Assembly: GCA_002699145.1 (NCBI GenBank)
Contig: PABK01000026.1
Coordinates: 62,001-126,000, forward strand
Reading direction: 5' to 3'
Source of the DNA: Halioglobus sp.
Lineage (GTDB): Bacteria > Pseudomonadota > Gammaproteobacteria > Pseudomonadales > Halieaceae
Length of the DNA: 64,000 bases
In this document: positions 9,257 to 17,851 of the stretch, piece after piece
Position numbering within the stretch: the first letter of the stretch is position 1
Layout: every line of letters starts with the position of its first letter
Translations under genes and position numbers: made by a program
Notes under the pieces: generated by a model
Told to the model about the DNA's origin: nothing
Databases searched by the model: none
What the model saw: the letters and a program-made list of their open reading frames with translations, nothing else

Positions 9257-10399
9257 ATGAATATCAGGGATTTGCTCGCCAGGGTTGTCAAGGAGGGGGC
9301 GTCGGACGGGTTCATCGCCGCCGACGCGCCGCCGAGTATCAAGGTCGATGGCCAGATCTTTCCCATCGCGGAGCGACCGCTGAGCGACGCGCAGGCGCAG
9401 GCCCTGGTGGTGTCCACCATGTCCGAGGCGCAGAAGAAGGAATTCCTCGAACACAACGAGTGCAACTACGCGATCAATACCGACGACCTGGGCCGTTTCC
9501 GCGCCAGTGCGTTCGTGCAGCGCGGCAAATGCGGCCTGGTGGTCAGGCGCATCAACACGGAAATCCCCACCATCGATGAGCTGGGGCTGCCGCCGATCAT
9601 CCGCGACCTGGCCATGACCAAGCGCGGCCTGGTGATTTTCGTCGGCGCCACCGGCACCGGCAAGTCCACGTCCCTGGCGGCGATGGTGGGTTACCGCAAC
9701 CACAACAGCCGCGGCCACATCATCAGTATCGAGGACCCGATCGAGTACATTCACGAGCACGCCGGCTGCATTATCACCCAGCGCGAGGTGGGTATGGATA
9801 CGGAGTCTTTCGATGTCGCGCTGAAAAACACCCTGCGCCAGGCGCCGGACGTAATCCTCATCGGCGAGGTGCGCTCCGCGGAAACCATGCAGCAGGCGCT
9901 CACCTTCGCCGAGACCGGCCACCTGTGCCTGTGCACGCTGCACGCCAACAACGCCAACCAGGCCCTGGACCGTATCCAGAGTTTCTTCCCGGCGGAACTG
10001 CACCGCCAGGTGTGGATGGACCTGTCACTCAACCTCAGGTCCATGGTCGCGCAGCAGCTCATTCCGCGGGCGGACGGCAAGGGGCGCACACCGGTGGTCG
10101 AGGTGTTGCTGAACTCGCCGCTGGTGGCCGATTACATCCGCAAGGGCGAGGTTCACCTGATCAAGGACCTGATGGCCAAGTCCACCGAACTGGGCATGCA
10201 GACACTGGACCAGTCGCTGGTCAAGGCCTACAAGGAAGGGTTGATCAGCAGCGAGGACGCGGTGCGCTTCGCCGACTCCGCCAACGACGTGCGCCTGCAG
10301 ATCAAGATGCACGAGCGCGGCGAGGGCGGCGGCGGGTTGGACGACATCGGCCTCACCTACGGCGACGAGGACGACCAGGGCCAGTTCATGGGGCGCTGA
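9257..10399 (+). CDS. pilU: PilT-dependent accessory retraction ATPase PilU
   Basis: A 380-residue paralogue of PilT that boosts pilus retraction force in a PilT-dependent manner. Walker A is GATGTGKST, Walker B DVILIGEVRS, with HANN replacing the HTTS of PilT and the longer acidic C-terminal tail typical of PilU (ERGEGGGGLDDIGLTYGDEDD). The AIRNLIRE retraction motif is absent, as expected. The ATG at 9257 is preceded by GGGGAGG. The frame continues open upstream into pilT, but the family N-terminus (MNIRDLLARVVKEGASD) fixes the start. Converges on ruvX with 6 bases between. Confidence 0.96.
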   Translation: MNIRDLLARVVKEGASDGFIAADAPPSIKVDGQIFPIAERPLSDAQAQALVVSTMSEAQKKEFLEHNECNYAINTDDLGRFRASAFVQRGKCGLVVRRINTEIPTIDELGLPPIIRDLAMTKRGLVIFVGATGTGKSTSLAAMVGYRNHNSRGHIISIEDPIEYIHEHAGCIITQREVGMDTESFDVALKNTLRQAPDVILIGEVRSAETMQQALTFAETGHLCLCTLHANNANQALDRIQSFFPAELHRQVWMDLSLNLRSMVAQQLIPRADGKGRTPVVEVLLNSPLVADYIRKGEVHLIKDLMAKSTELGMQTLDQSLVKAYKEGLISSEDAVRFADSANDVRLQIKMHERGEGGGGLDDIGLTYGDEDDQGQFMGR

Positions 10400-10405
10400 C
10401 CGCGC

Positions 10406-10846
10406 TCATACGGCCGGGCGGCCGCCCTCCGCAAACCACGTGCGCAGGATGAGCTGCGCCGCCAGGCTGTCGGCGGGCGCGCGTTTGTAGTCGCCGCGGT
10501 GACCGGCCTCGCGCAGGGCCTGTTTCGCCTCGAAACTGCTCAGCCTCTCATCGCACAGCTCCACCGGCAGGCGCAGGCGGCCGTGCAACTGGCGCGCGAA
10601 GCGCCGCGCCCTGGCGCACAGCTGGCTGTCGCTGCCGTCCATGTTCAGCGGGTCGCCGACCACCAGCAGGTCCGGCTGCCACTCCTGCACCAGGCGCTGC
10701 AGCGCGTCCCAGTCGGGCACGCCGTCGCGGGCGCGCAGCACCGGCAGGCTGTCGCTGGTGCGCAACTGGCTGTTGCCCACGGCCGCGCCGACCTGGCGCA
10801 GGCCGAAGTCGAAGGCGATGACGGTAATAACCGGTGGTGAACTCAC
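10406..10846 (-). CDS. ruvX: RuvX/YqgF pre-16S rRNA nuclease (Holliday-junction resolvase fold)
   Basis: A 146-residue RNase H-like protein. Acidic active-site residues lie in AFDFGLRQVGAA, VVGDPLNMDG, LCDERLSSFEA and near the C-terminal DSLAAQLIL. The family processes the 5' end of 16S rRNA; an older proposal is Holliday-junction resolution. It follows yqgE on the same strand with 18 bases between, the conserved yqgE-ruvX pair. Length and motif order are normal. Confidence 0.94.
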   Translation of the reverse strand: MSSPPVITVIAFDFGLRQVGAAVGNSQLRTSDSLPVLRARDGVPDWDALQRLVQEWQPDLLVVGDPLNMDGSDSQLCARARRFARQLHGRLRLPVELCDERLSSFEAKQALREAGHRGDYKRAPADSLAAQLILRTWFAEGGRPAV

Positions 10847-10864
10847 TGCGCCCCCGCGGCGTGT

Positions 10865-11455
10865 TCAGGCGTGGCCGGCCTGCCCCGATATGAGATTCAT
10901 ATCGATGCCCAGTTGCGCGGCGGCGGCCCCCAGGCGCTGTTCGGCGGGGGTGGAGAAAATGATGTCGCTGTCACCGGGCAGGGTGAGCCAGCTGTTTTCC
11001 GCCAGCTCCTGCTCCAGCTGGCCGGCGGCCCAGCCGGCGTAGCCCAGTGCGATGAGGTGATCCCCGGGGCCCTCGTCATTGGCGATGGCGCGCAGGATAT
11101 CGCGCGAGGTGGTCAGCGTGATCTCCGCGGTGACTTTGAGGCTGGCCTCCCAGGTCTTGTCGCAGTTGCGGTGCAGCACGAAACCGTGGTCCATCTGCAC
11201 CGGGCCGCCCGCCATGACCGGCATGCCGGAGAAGTCCCCGCGCGCGGTGATCTGCAGGTGCTCGAAAATCTCCTTCACCGTCAGGTCCAGTGGCTGGTTG
11301 ACGATGATGCCCATGGCGCCGCTTTCACCGTGTTCGCAGATATAGGTAATGCTGTGCGAGAAAATGCCCTGGGTCAGTCCGGGCATGGCGAGCAGGAAGT
11401 GATCGCGCAGGCAGTCGCTGCTGCGCGCGGTATTGACAGAAAACTGTCCGGACAT
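10865..11455 (-). CDS. yqgE: YqgE/AlgH family protein (UPF0301)
   Basis: A 196-residue soluble protein with the UPF0301/DUF179 signature: HFLLAMPGL near the N-terminus, GAMGIIVNQPL, MAGGPVQMDHGFVLH and LGYAGWAAGQLEQEL. Its molecular function is unknown; in Pseudomonas it was named AlgH after a link to alginate regulation. It lies between a tonB-like gene (36 bases upstream) and ruvX, as in Pseudomonas, and is likely cotranscribed from gshB onward. Confidence 0.93.
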   Translation of the reverse strand: MSGQFSVNTARSSDCLRDHFLLAMPGLTQGIFSHSITYICEHGESGAMGIIVNQPLDLTVKEIFEHLQITARGDFSGMPVMAGGPVQMDHGFVLHRNCDKTWEASLKVTAEITLTTSRDILRAIANDEGPGDHLIALGYAGWAAGQLEQELAENSWLTLPGDSDIIFSTPAEQRLGAAAAQLGIDMNLISGQAGHA

Positions 11456-11491
11456 GGCGATGCTCGTTCCCCCGGGTGACGCATGGGTCGC

Positions 11492-12385
11492 TCAAAGGGC
11501 GCCTGCCATCGGCCCGGCGCCCTGGTTTGAGCTTAGCTGGTTCTGCTGGAATTGCCATGTCCGGATGATCTCCAGCTTGTCGGTGGTGGCGCGTAGTTCC
11601 GCGGGAAAGGGCGAGTAGGGCGCCGCCATGCGCACGATTTTTATCGCCGCCTCATCGAGCACGGCGTAGCCCGAGGAGGACAGCACCTGGATGTCCTCGA
11701 GGCTGCCGTCGGAGCGGATGACCACCAGCAGGCGCAGGTCGCCGTAGATGCCGTAGCGCACAGACGCCTCGGGGTAGTACTGGTTGCCCACCGCCTCCAG
11801 GCGGCGGCGCCAGTCCAGCAGGTAGGCCGCGTCGACGGACTGTTTTGCCGAGGCGGCGGTCAGGCGGCGCACACGCGGGCGCTGCGAGTAGTCGTTGGTC
11901 TGCTCCGCCAGCTCCGCCTGCAAGCTGGCCAGCTCGCGGTTGAGCCTGTCCACCTCCGGGTTGATGCCGTCCAGCCTGACCTGCTCGCGGTCGCGTTCGT
12001 CGATGCGGGTATTGACGATGCGCTCGGCGATCGCCGTGGTGGTCAGCGCATCCTGGTAGCTGGCGTCGTGTTCCGCCGGCAGGCGGCGGGCGCTCTGTTG
12101 CTCGGTCACGCCGGGCAGGGGCAACGGGTCCCGGCTGCTCACCTGGTTGTAGTCGTCGAGGTTGCCGCTGCCCTGCTGGTTGGCGGCGGCGATATTGCTG
12201 GCGTCATCGGGGGCGTGTTCGCTGGGCAGGGTGGCCAGGGTGACCTCGATCTGGGGGGTGTCGTAACGGCCCTGTGAGGCCTCGAAACTGACGCCCAGGA
12301 TCAGCGCGGCATGCAGCGCCAGCGCCAGTGCAACGGCGTTGCGAAACCGCGTGTCGACCAGCTGCCCCGTCCCCAGGTAGTACAT
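11492..12385 (-). CDS. Energy transducer TonB, TonB3-like (pilus-linked context)
   Basis: A 297-residue protein with a short cytoplasmic N-terminus, one hydrophobic anchor (about residues 18-34, AVALALALHAALILGV), a periplasmic spacer containing a predicted coiled coil (INPEVDRLNRELASLQAELAEQ) and a C-terminal TonB domain (about 200-285: YYPEAS, GDLRLLVVIRSDGSLEDIQVL, LDEAAIKIVRMAAPYSPFP). The spacer is not the usual Pro/Lys-rich rod. No exbB/exbD adjoin it. Position between gshB and yqgE matches Pseudomonas TonB3, which was reported to be needed for twitching motility; pilT/pilU are 1 kb away. A role with type IV pili is therefore inferred. Confidence 0.85.
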   Translation of the reverse strand: MYYLGTGQLVDTRFRNAVALALALHAALILGVSFEASQGRYDTPQIEVTLATLPSEHAPDDASNIAAANQQGSGNLDDYNQVSSRDPLPLPGVTEQQSARRLPAEHDASYQDALTTTAIAERIVNTRIDERDREQVRLDGINPEVDRLNRELASLQAELAEQTNDYSQRPRVRRLTAASAKQSVDAAYLLDWRRRLEAVGNQYYPEASVRYGIYGDLRLLVVIRSDGSLEDIQVLSSSGYAVLDEAAIKIVRMAAPYSPFPAELRATTDKLEIIRTWQFQQNQLSSNQGAGPMAGAL

Positions 12386-12390
12386 CGGCC

Positions 12391-13350
12391 TTATGATGAC
12401 CTTTTAGTCAATTCCCCCTGGATACATTCCATGAGATCGCCGCCGATGTCCAGATCAAAACCTGCGTCAATTTCCCGAATACAGGTGGGGCTGGTGACGT
12501 TGATTTCCGTCAGGTAGTCACCGATGACGTCGATGCCGGCGAACAGCAGGCCCCTTGCACGCAGCGCGGGACCCACCTGCGCCGCGATCCAGCGGTCGCG
12601 CTCGGTCAGCGCTTGCGGCACGCCGGTGCCGCCGGCGGCGAGGTTGCCGCGCGTCTCCCCTACCAGGGGCACCCGCGCCAGGCAGTAGGGCACGGGTTCG
12701 CCGTCGATCAGCAGGATGCGCTTGTCGCCGTCGACGATCTCGGGAATGTAGCGCTGCGCCATGATGCTGTGCCGGCCGTGGCCGGTCAGCGTTTCCAGGA
12801 TCACGCTGACGTTGGGGTCGTCGTGCCTGGCGCGGAAAATGGCGTCGCCGCCCATGCCGTCCAGCGGCTTGAAGATGACGTCGCGATGCTCGGCGTGGAA
12901 GTCTTTCAGGCGCGCCATGTCGGCGCTGACCAGCACCGGCGGGCAGCACTGCGGGAACTGCGTGGCGAACACCTTCTCGTTGCAGTCGCGCAGGCTCTGG
13001 CAGCGGTTCACCACCAGGGTGCCGAGGCGCTCCGCGGCCTCCAGTATGTAGGTGGAATAGATGTATTCGTTGTCGAACGGCGGGTCCTTGCGCATGAGGA
13101 TCACGTCCAGGTCCGCCAGCGGCGCATCCCGCGGCTCACCCAGGCTGAACCACGTCTGCGGGTCGCGGTACACCTCCAGTGGCGCCATGCGCGCGCGGGG
13201 CACGCCCTGCTCCAGGTAGAGGTCGCCCTGCTCCATGTAGAACAGCTGCCAGTCGCGCGCGGCGGCGGCCCACAGCATGGCCAGCGTGGTGTCCTTTTTG
13301 TAGTTGATGGCGGCGATGGGATCCATCACCACGCCCAGTTTTATACTCAT
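12391..13350 (-). CDS. gshB: Glutathione synthase
   Basis: A 319-residue ATP-grasp ligase joining gamma-glutamylcysteine and glycine to form glutathione. Family blocks are visible: LGVVMDPIAAINYKKDTTLAML at the N-terminus, LMRKDPPFDNEYIYSTYILE, FKPLDGMGGDAIFR, AQRYIPEIVDGDKRILLIDGEP and the C-terminal GIDVIGDYLTEINVTSPTCIREID with metal ligands. Full length. The tonB-like gene starts 5 bases downstream of its stop. It is separated by 83 bases from the end of the RND operon, which is transcribed in the same direction. Confidence 0.96.
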   Translation of the reverse strand: MSIKLGVVMDPIAAINYKKDTTLAMLWAAAARDWQLFYMEQGDLYLEQGVPRARMAPLEVYRDPQTWFSLGEPRDAPLADLDVILMRKDPPFDNEYIYSTYILEAAERLGTLVVNRCQSLRDCNEKVFATQFPQCCPPVLVSADMARLKDFHAEHRDVIFKPLDGMGGDAIFRARHDDPNVSVILETLTGHGRHSIMAQRYIPEIVDGDKRILLIDGEPVPYCLARVPLVGETRGNLAAGGTGVPQALTERDRWIAAQVGPALRARGLLFAGIDVIGDYLTEINVTSPTCIREIDAGFDLDIGGDLMECIQGELTKRSS

Positions 13351-13433
13351 GCGTCGGTCTCGTCGCGCAAACGGCCTGCTACGTTACGCGCTGCCCGGGG
13401 GCGGCGCAAGGCCGGCAGCCGCGCCGCGCACAT

Positions 13434-16400
13434 TCAGGAACTGCCACTGGCGGCGACCTGTCCCGCGCCGTGCCCGCCCCCCAGCCAGCGGCGGATGTCC
13501 TGGCCGATGAGCAGGTTGGTGGGCACCAGCAACAGCGTGATCAGCGTGGCGAAGAGGATGCCGAAGGCCAGGGATATCGCCATGGGGATGAGGAACTGGG
13601 CCTCGGTGGAGCGCTCGGTGAGCAGTGGCAACAGGCCCAGGAACGTCGTCATGGAGGTGAGGAACACCGGGCGGAAACGCGACACACCGGCGTTGATCAC
13701 CGCCGTGTCCAGGGTTTCGCCGGCGCGCAGCCGCTGGTTGCAGTAGTCCACCAGCACCAGCGAGTCGTTGACCAGTATGCCCACCAGCGCCATGCCGCCG
13801 AGCAGGCTCTGCAGGGTCAGCGCGTGGCCCAGCAGCCAGTGGCCGAGCACCGCGCCGATCATGCCGAAGGGGATGACCGACATGACCACCAGCGGCTGGG
13901 TGTAGGAGCGCAGGGGCAGCGCCAGCAGGCAGTAGATGATGAACAGCACCGCGATCAGCCCTGCCTGCATGCTGCCGAAGGACTTGCGCTGCTCCCGCGC
14001 CTCGCCCTCCAGGGTGTAGCTCACCGAGGGGTACTGTTGCAGGAGCTGGTCGAGGTAGGCGGTGATGTCGCCCTGCAGGGCGGTCATGTTCACCTCTTCC
14101 TTGACCACGTCGGCGGTGATGTTGAGCACGCGGTAGCCGTCCACGCGACGGATGCGCGAGGGGCCCTTGCCCGGTTCCAGGCGCGCCACGTGGCTCAGCG
14201 GTACCTGGCCCCCCGAGGGCGTCTCGATAAGCAGTGACTGCAGCGTTTCCACCGTACTGCGCTCGCCGCGAGGCAGGCGCACCAGTACGCGGATGTCGTC
14301 GCGGCCGCGCTGGATGCGCTGCGCCTGGGCGCCCTTGTAGGCTCGGCCGACCTGGCCGACCACGTCGCTGCGCGTCAGGCCCAGCACATGGCCCTGGCCG
14401 GTGAGCTCGATGTACAGCTCCTCCTTGCCGTCGGACAGGCTGTCGGCGATGTCGAACACGCCGGCGTACCGCGCCAGCTGCGCCTTCACCTGCTCCCCGA
14501 CCTCGTCCAGGGTGGCCAGGGACTTGCCGCTGAGCTGGATGTCGATGGGCTCGCCGGGGCGGAACATGCTGGAGCGGAAGGTGAGGGTCTCCGCGCCGGG
14601 CACGTCCCCCACCATCTCGCGCCACTCGTTGACCAGGCGGGCGACGCTCATCTCGGGGCCGCGCTCCTGGCTGGGGGTGGCCTCGAAGGTGACGCGCCCG
14701 GCGTTGGAGCTGGCGCCACGGCCGCCGCCGGAGCCGGCCACGGTGAGCACGTTGACGATAGGGCTGGCGCCGCTGTCCGGGTCGCGGTACTTGTCCTGCA
14801 GGGCCAGCGCCGCGTCGGTGATGCGCTGGATCTGCGCATCGGTGACCTCGAAGGGCGTGCCCACCGGCATGGTCAGCACGACCCGGCCTGTCTGGCCCTC
14901 GACGTTGGGGAAAAAAACGAAGCGGGTCCAGCCGCTGGTGATCAGCGCCACGATCAGCAACAACATGCCGGTGAACGCGGCCAGGGTGGTGTAGCGGTGC
15001 GCCGTCGCCAGGCGTAGCAGGGGCTGGTAGTAACGCGCGATGGCGCTCTCGAAACCGGAGGCGAAGCGGTTCTGCCACTGGCTCCAGCGACCCCGCGCGC
15101 CCTCGCCGTATATGCGGATGTGCGCCAGGTGGGCCGGCAGGACGAACTTGGACTCCACCAGCGAGAACAGCAGCACCGGGATCACCACTGCCGGGATGAC
15201 ACCGAACATATTGCCCAGGTGACCGTCCAGGAAGGCGATGGGCAGGAACGCGGCGATGGTGGTGAGCACGCCGAAGGTCACCGGCACGGCAACTTCCTGG
15301 GTGCCGCGTATCGCCGCGTCCACGCCGCTTTCGCTGGAGCGCAGGTGGGTGTAGACGTTTTCCCCGGTGACGATCGCGTCGTCGACCACCAGCCCCACCG
15401 CAATGATGAAGCCGTAGGCGCTCATCACGTTCAGCGTGGTGTCGGTCAGCCCCATGACGATGATGCCGCCGAGGAAGGATACCGGGATGCCGATGAAGAC
15501 CCAGAAACCGATGGCCGGGCGCAGGAACAGGGTCAGCAGCAAAATCACCAGCGCCGCGCCCTCCAGGGCGCTGGTGAGCATGGTGCCCAGGCGCGACCTG
15601 AGCACGGTGGAGTCGTCGTCCCAGTAGCCCAGTTTCACCCCCACGGGTAGCCCCGCCTGGCGCGCGGCGATATAGTCCTTGACCTTGCCGGCCACGTCCA
15701 GGGCGCTCTGCTCACCGACCCGGTAGACCTTGACGAAGGCCGCGGGCTGGCTGTTGAACAGGGTCTTCATGGCCTCTTCCTCGAAGCCGTCGTCGATGCG
15801 CGCCACATCCCCCAGGCGGATGATGCTGCCGTCGGCGTTGGTCTTCACGACGATGCGCTCGAAGTCCGCACGGCGGTAGGCCTGCCCCTTGGAGCGTATC
15901 AGCACGTCGCCGCCGGCGGCGCGCATGTTGCCGGCGGAGATATCCACCGAGCTGTCGCCGATGGCCCGGGAGACCTGCTCCAGGGTCAGGCCGTACTGGC
16001 GCAGGCGGTCCTGGGACACCTCCACGGCGATTTCGTAGTCGCGTACCGAGGTCAGCTCCAGCTGGGTGATGCCGTCGATACGCAGCAGGTCGTCGCGCAC
16101 CTGCTCGGCGAAGGCGAGCAACTCGTCCTCCGCCAGTTCCCCGGCCACCACCACGTCGATGACCGCGCGCTTGCGCAGCGCCAGGCTGATGACCGGCTTC
16201 TCCGCTTCCGCGGGAAAGGTATTGATGGCGTCCACGCGGCTTTTCACGTCGTCCAGCACGTCGCGCGGGTCGTAGCCGTCCTCCAGCTCCAGGGTGACCG
16301 AGGCGGAGCCCTCGACCGACTCGCTGATCATGCGATCGATACCCTCGATATCCTGCACGGCGTCCTCGATGCGCGAGGTGACCCCCAGTTCCACGTCCTC

Positions 16401-16565
16401 GGGCGTGGCGCTGCGCAGGGTCACGCCGATGCTGATCGTGTCGGGCTCGGCGTCGGGGAATATCTCCAGGGTGAGTTCGGTCTGCAACGCCAGCAGGCCG
16501 CCGACGATGATGCTGAACATCAGCAGGTTGGCCGCCACGGCGTTGCGGGTAAACCATGCGATCAC
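13434..16565 (-). CDS. RND efflux transporter permease subunit (HAE/AcrB-like)
   Basis: A 1043-residue inner-membrane RND pump with two repeats of one helix, a large periplasmic porter domain and a group of helices. The proton-relay Asp pair in the fourth helix is present (AVGLVVDDAIVTGENV), as is the second-half motif GGMALVGILVNDSLVLVDY. The start is GTG, overlapping the adaptor stop (16562-16565). Together with the adaptor and outer-membrane factor it forms a tripartite drug/solvent/metabolite exporter. It belongs to a branch of environmental RND pumps rather than the AcrB/MexB core, so the substrate cannot be predicted. No regulator gene is adjacent. Confidence 0.93.
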   Translation of the reverse strand: MIAWFTRNAVAANLLMFSIIVGGLLALQTELTLEIFPDAEPDTISIGVTLRSATPEDVELGVTSRIEDAVQDIEGIDRMISESVEGSASVTLELEDGYDPRDVLDDVKSRVDAINTFPAEAEKPVISLALRKRAVIDVVVAGELAEDELLAFAEQVRDDLLRIDGITQLELTSVRDYEIAVEVSQDRLRQYGLTLEQVSRAIGDSSVDISAGNMRAAGGDVLIRSKGQAYRRADFERIVVKTNADGSIIRLGDVARIDDGFEEEAMKTLFNSQPAAFVKVYRVGEQSALDVAGKVKDYIAARQAGLPVGVKLGYWDDDSTVLRSRLGTMLTSALEGAALVILLLTLFLRPAIGFWVFIGIPVSFLGGIIVMGLTDTTLNVMSAYGFIIAVGLVVDDAIVTGENVYTHLRSSESGVDAAIRGTQEVAVPVTFGVLTTIAAFLPIAFLDGHLGNMFGVIPAVVIPVLLFSLVESKFVLPAHLAHIRIYGEGARGRWSQWQNRFASGFESAIARYYQPLLRLATAHRYTTLAAFTGMLLLIVALITSGWTRFVFFPNVEGQTGRVVLTMPVGTPFEVTDAQIQRITDAALALQDKYRDPDSGASPIVNVLTVAGSGGGRGASSNAGRVTFEATPSQERGPEMSVARLVNEWREMVGDVPGAETLTFRSSMFRPGEPIDIQLSGKSLATLDEVGEQVKAQLARYAGVFDIADSLSDGKEELYIELTGQGHVLGLTRSDVVGQVGRAYKGAQAQRIQRGRDDIRVLVRLPRGERSTVETLQSLLIETPSGGQVPLSHVARLEPGKGPSRIRRVDGYRVLNITADVVKEEVNMTALQGDITAYLDQLLQQYPSVSYTLEGEAREQRKSFGSMQAGLIAVLFIIYCLLALPLRSYTQPLVVMSVIPFGMIGAVLGHWLLGHALTLQSLLGGMALVGILVNDSLVLVDYCNQRLRAGETLDTAVINAGVSRFRPVFLTSMTTFLGLLPLLTERSTEAQFLIPMAISLAFGILFATLITLLLVPTNLLIGQDIRRWLGGGHGAGQVAASGSS

Positions 16566-17839
16566 GGCCGCGCACCCCCGTGTCCGCGCGACGGCCCCGG
16601 GCCGCTGGCCCGCCAGGCGTCGGGCGCGCCGGCGGCGCCCTCGACCAGGGTGCGGTCGCGGCCCTGCACCCGCACCGGGGTGCCCGAGGTCACCTGGCCC
16701 AGTGTGGTCGTCACCAGCTCGTCACCGGCCTGCAGGCCGCCGGCGATGACCGCGTCGCTCTCGTTCTGCCAGGCGACCTGCACCGCCTGGCGTTGCAGCA
16801 GGCCCTCGCGCACCAGGTAGACGTAGGCGCCCTGGTAGATGGTGCTGTTGGGGATGACGATGGCATCCTCCAGGTGGCGCCCGGCGATGCTGGCGGTGAC
16901 GTACTCGCCGATCTTCAGCGGCTTGCGCCCGGTGTCGCGCTGCAGCCCGAAAGGGTCGTCGACCTGGGCCACCACGTGCAACTGGCGCGCGCTGCTGTCG
17001 ATGGCCGCCTCGGTGCGTACCAGGCGCCCCGGCCAGTGGCTGCCACTAAGACTGGAGTGAATGCTTACTTCCACCGTGGAGCCCGCATTTTCAGTGCCCG
17101 GTGGGCCTGGCTCGGGCAGGTTCACAAACTCCAGGTCGGCGTTGGCCAGCGGCAGGCGTATCTCCACGTAGTCACTGGCGTAGATCTGCGCCAGCTGGCT
17201 GCTGCTGCCGATCACCTCGCCCAGGTCCACCGCGGTGCTGAGAATGCGGCCGGCGAAGGGCGCCACCACCGCGGTGCGCTCCAGGCTCAGCTCCGCCTTG
17301 CGCAGCTCCGCCTGTGCCGAGGCCACCCGCGCCTGGGCCGCGCGCAGCTGCGGTTTGCGCAACACCAGTTCGTCGGCCTCCTCGCCCGCGCCCAGGCGTT
17401 GCCAGTCGGCCAGCGCCTGCTGCGACAGGGCCTGCTCCTCGGCCAGCGCCTGTTGCGCGGCGAACAACTGCGCGCGCGCGATCTGCACATCCGCGGCGTA
17501 GTCCCGGTCGTCGATGCGCAGCAGGGTATCGCCGGCGGCGAACACGCCGCCATCGCGGAACTGCGGGCTGACCCAGACCACCTCGCCGCCTACCTGGGAC
17601 ACCAGGCGGCTCTGGGTGCGCGGCTGTACGGTGCCGAAGCTGTCCGCCACCACCTGGTAGTCGCGCGGGCGCACCTGGACCGTCTCTACCGTGAGCTGCG
17701 GCACCAGGTCCGGCTCCGAACGCTGCGCCGAGGGCGGGTTGAGCAGGGCCAGCGCGGCCAGCGCGAGCAGGGCGGCCAGCACCAACAGGGGCAGCAGTCT
17801 GCGCAGGCGGTTCGGGGAGGGATCGCTGTGTGGGCTCAT
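16562..17839 (-). CDS. RND efflux periplasmic adaptor (membrane fusion protein)
   Basis: A 425-residue HlyD/MFP-family adaptor anchored by an N-terminal helix (about residues 11-30, LRRLLPLLVLAALLALAALALL). Order: beta-barrel/lipoyl half-motif (GEVVWVSPQFRDGGVFAAGDTLLRIDDRDY), a long alpha-helical hairpin (about 115-185, rich in Ala, Gln, Glu), the second lipoyl half (RTAVVAPFAGRILS), then barrel domains. It bridges pump and outer-membrane channel. Stop overlaps the pump's GTG; the outer-membrane factor lies 12 bases upstream. Confidence 0.92.
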   Translation of the reverse strand: MSPHSDPSPNRLRRLLPLLVLAALLALAALALLNPPSAQRSEPDLVPQLTVETVQVRPRDYQVVADSFGTVQPRTQSRLVSQVGGEVVWVSPQFRDGGVFAAGDTLLRIDDRDYAADVQIARAQLFAAQQALAEEQALSQQALADWQRLGAGEEADELVLRKPQLRAAQARVASAQAELRKAELSLERTAVVAPFAGRILSTAVDLGEVIGSSSQLAQIYASDYVEIRLPLANADLEFVNLPEPGPPGTENAGSTVEVSIHSSLSGSHWPGRLVRTEAAIDSSARQLHVVAQVDDPFGLQRDTGRKPLKIGEYVTASIAGRHLEDAIVIPNSTIYQGAYVYLVREGLLQRQAVQVAWQNESDAVIAGGLQAGDELVTTTLGQVTSGTPVRVQGRDRTLVEGAAGAPDAWRASGPGPSRGHGGARP

Positions 17840-17851
17840 GGCGGCCGGTAC

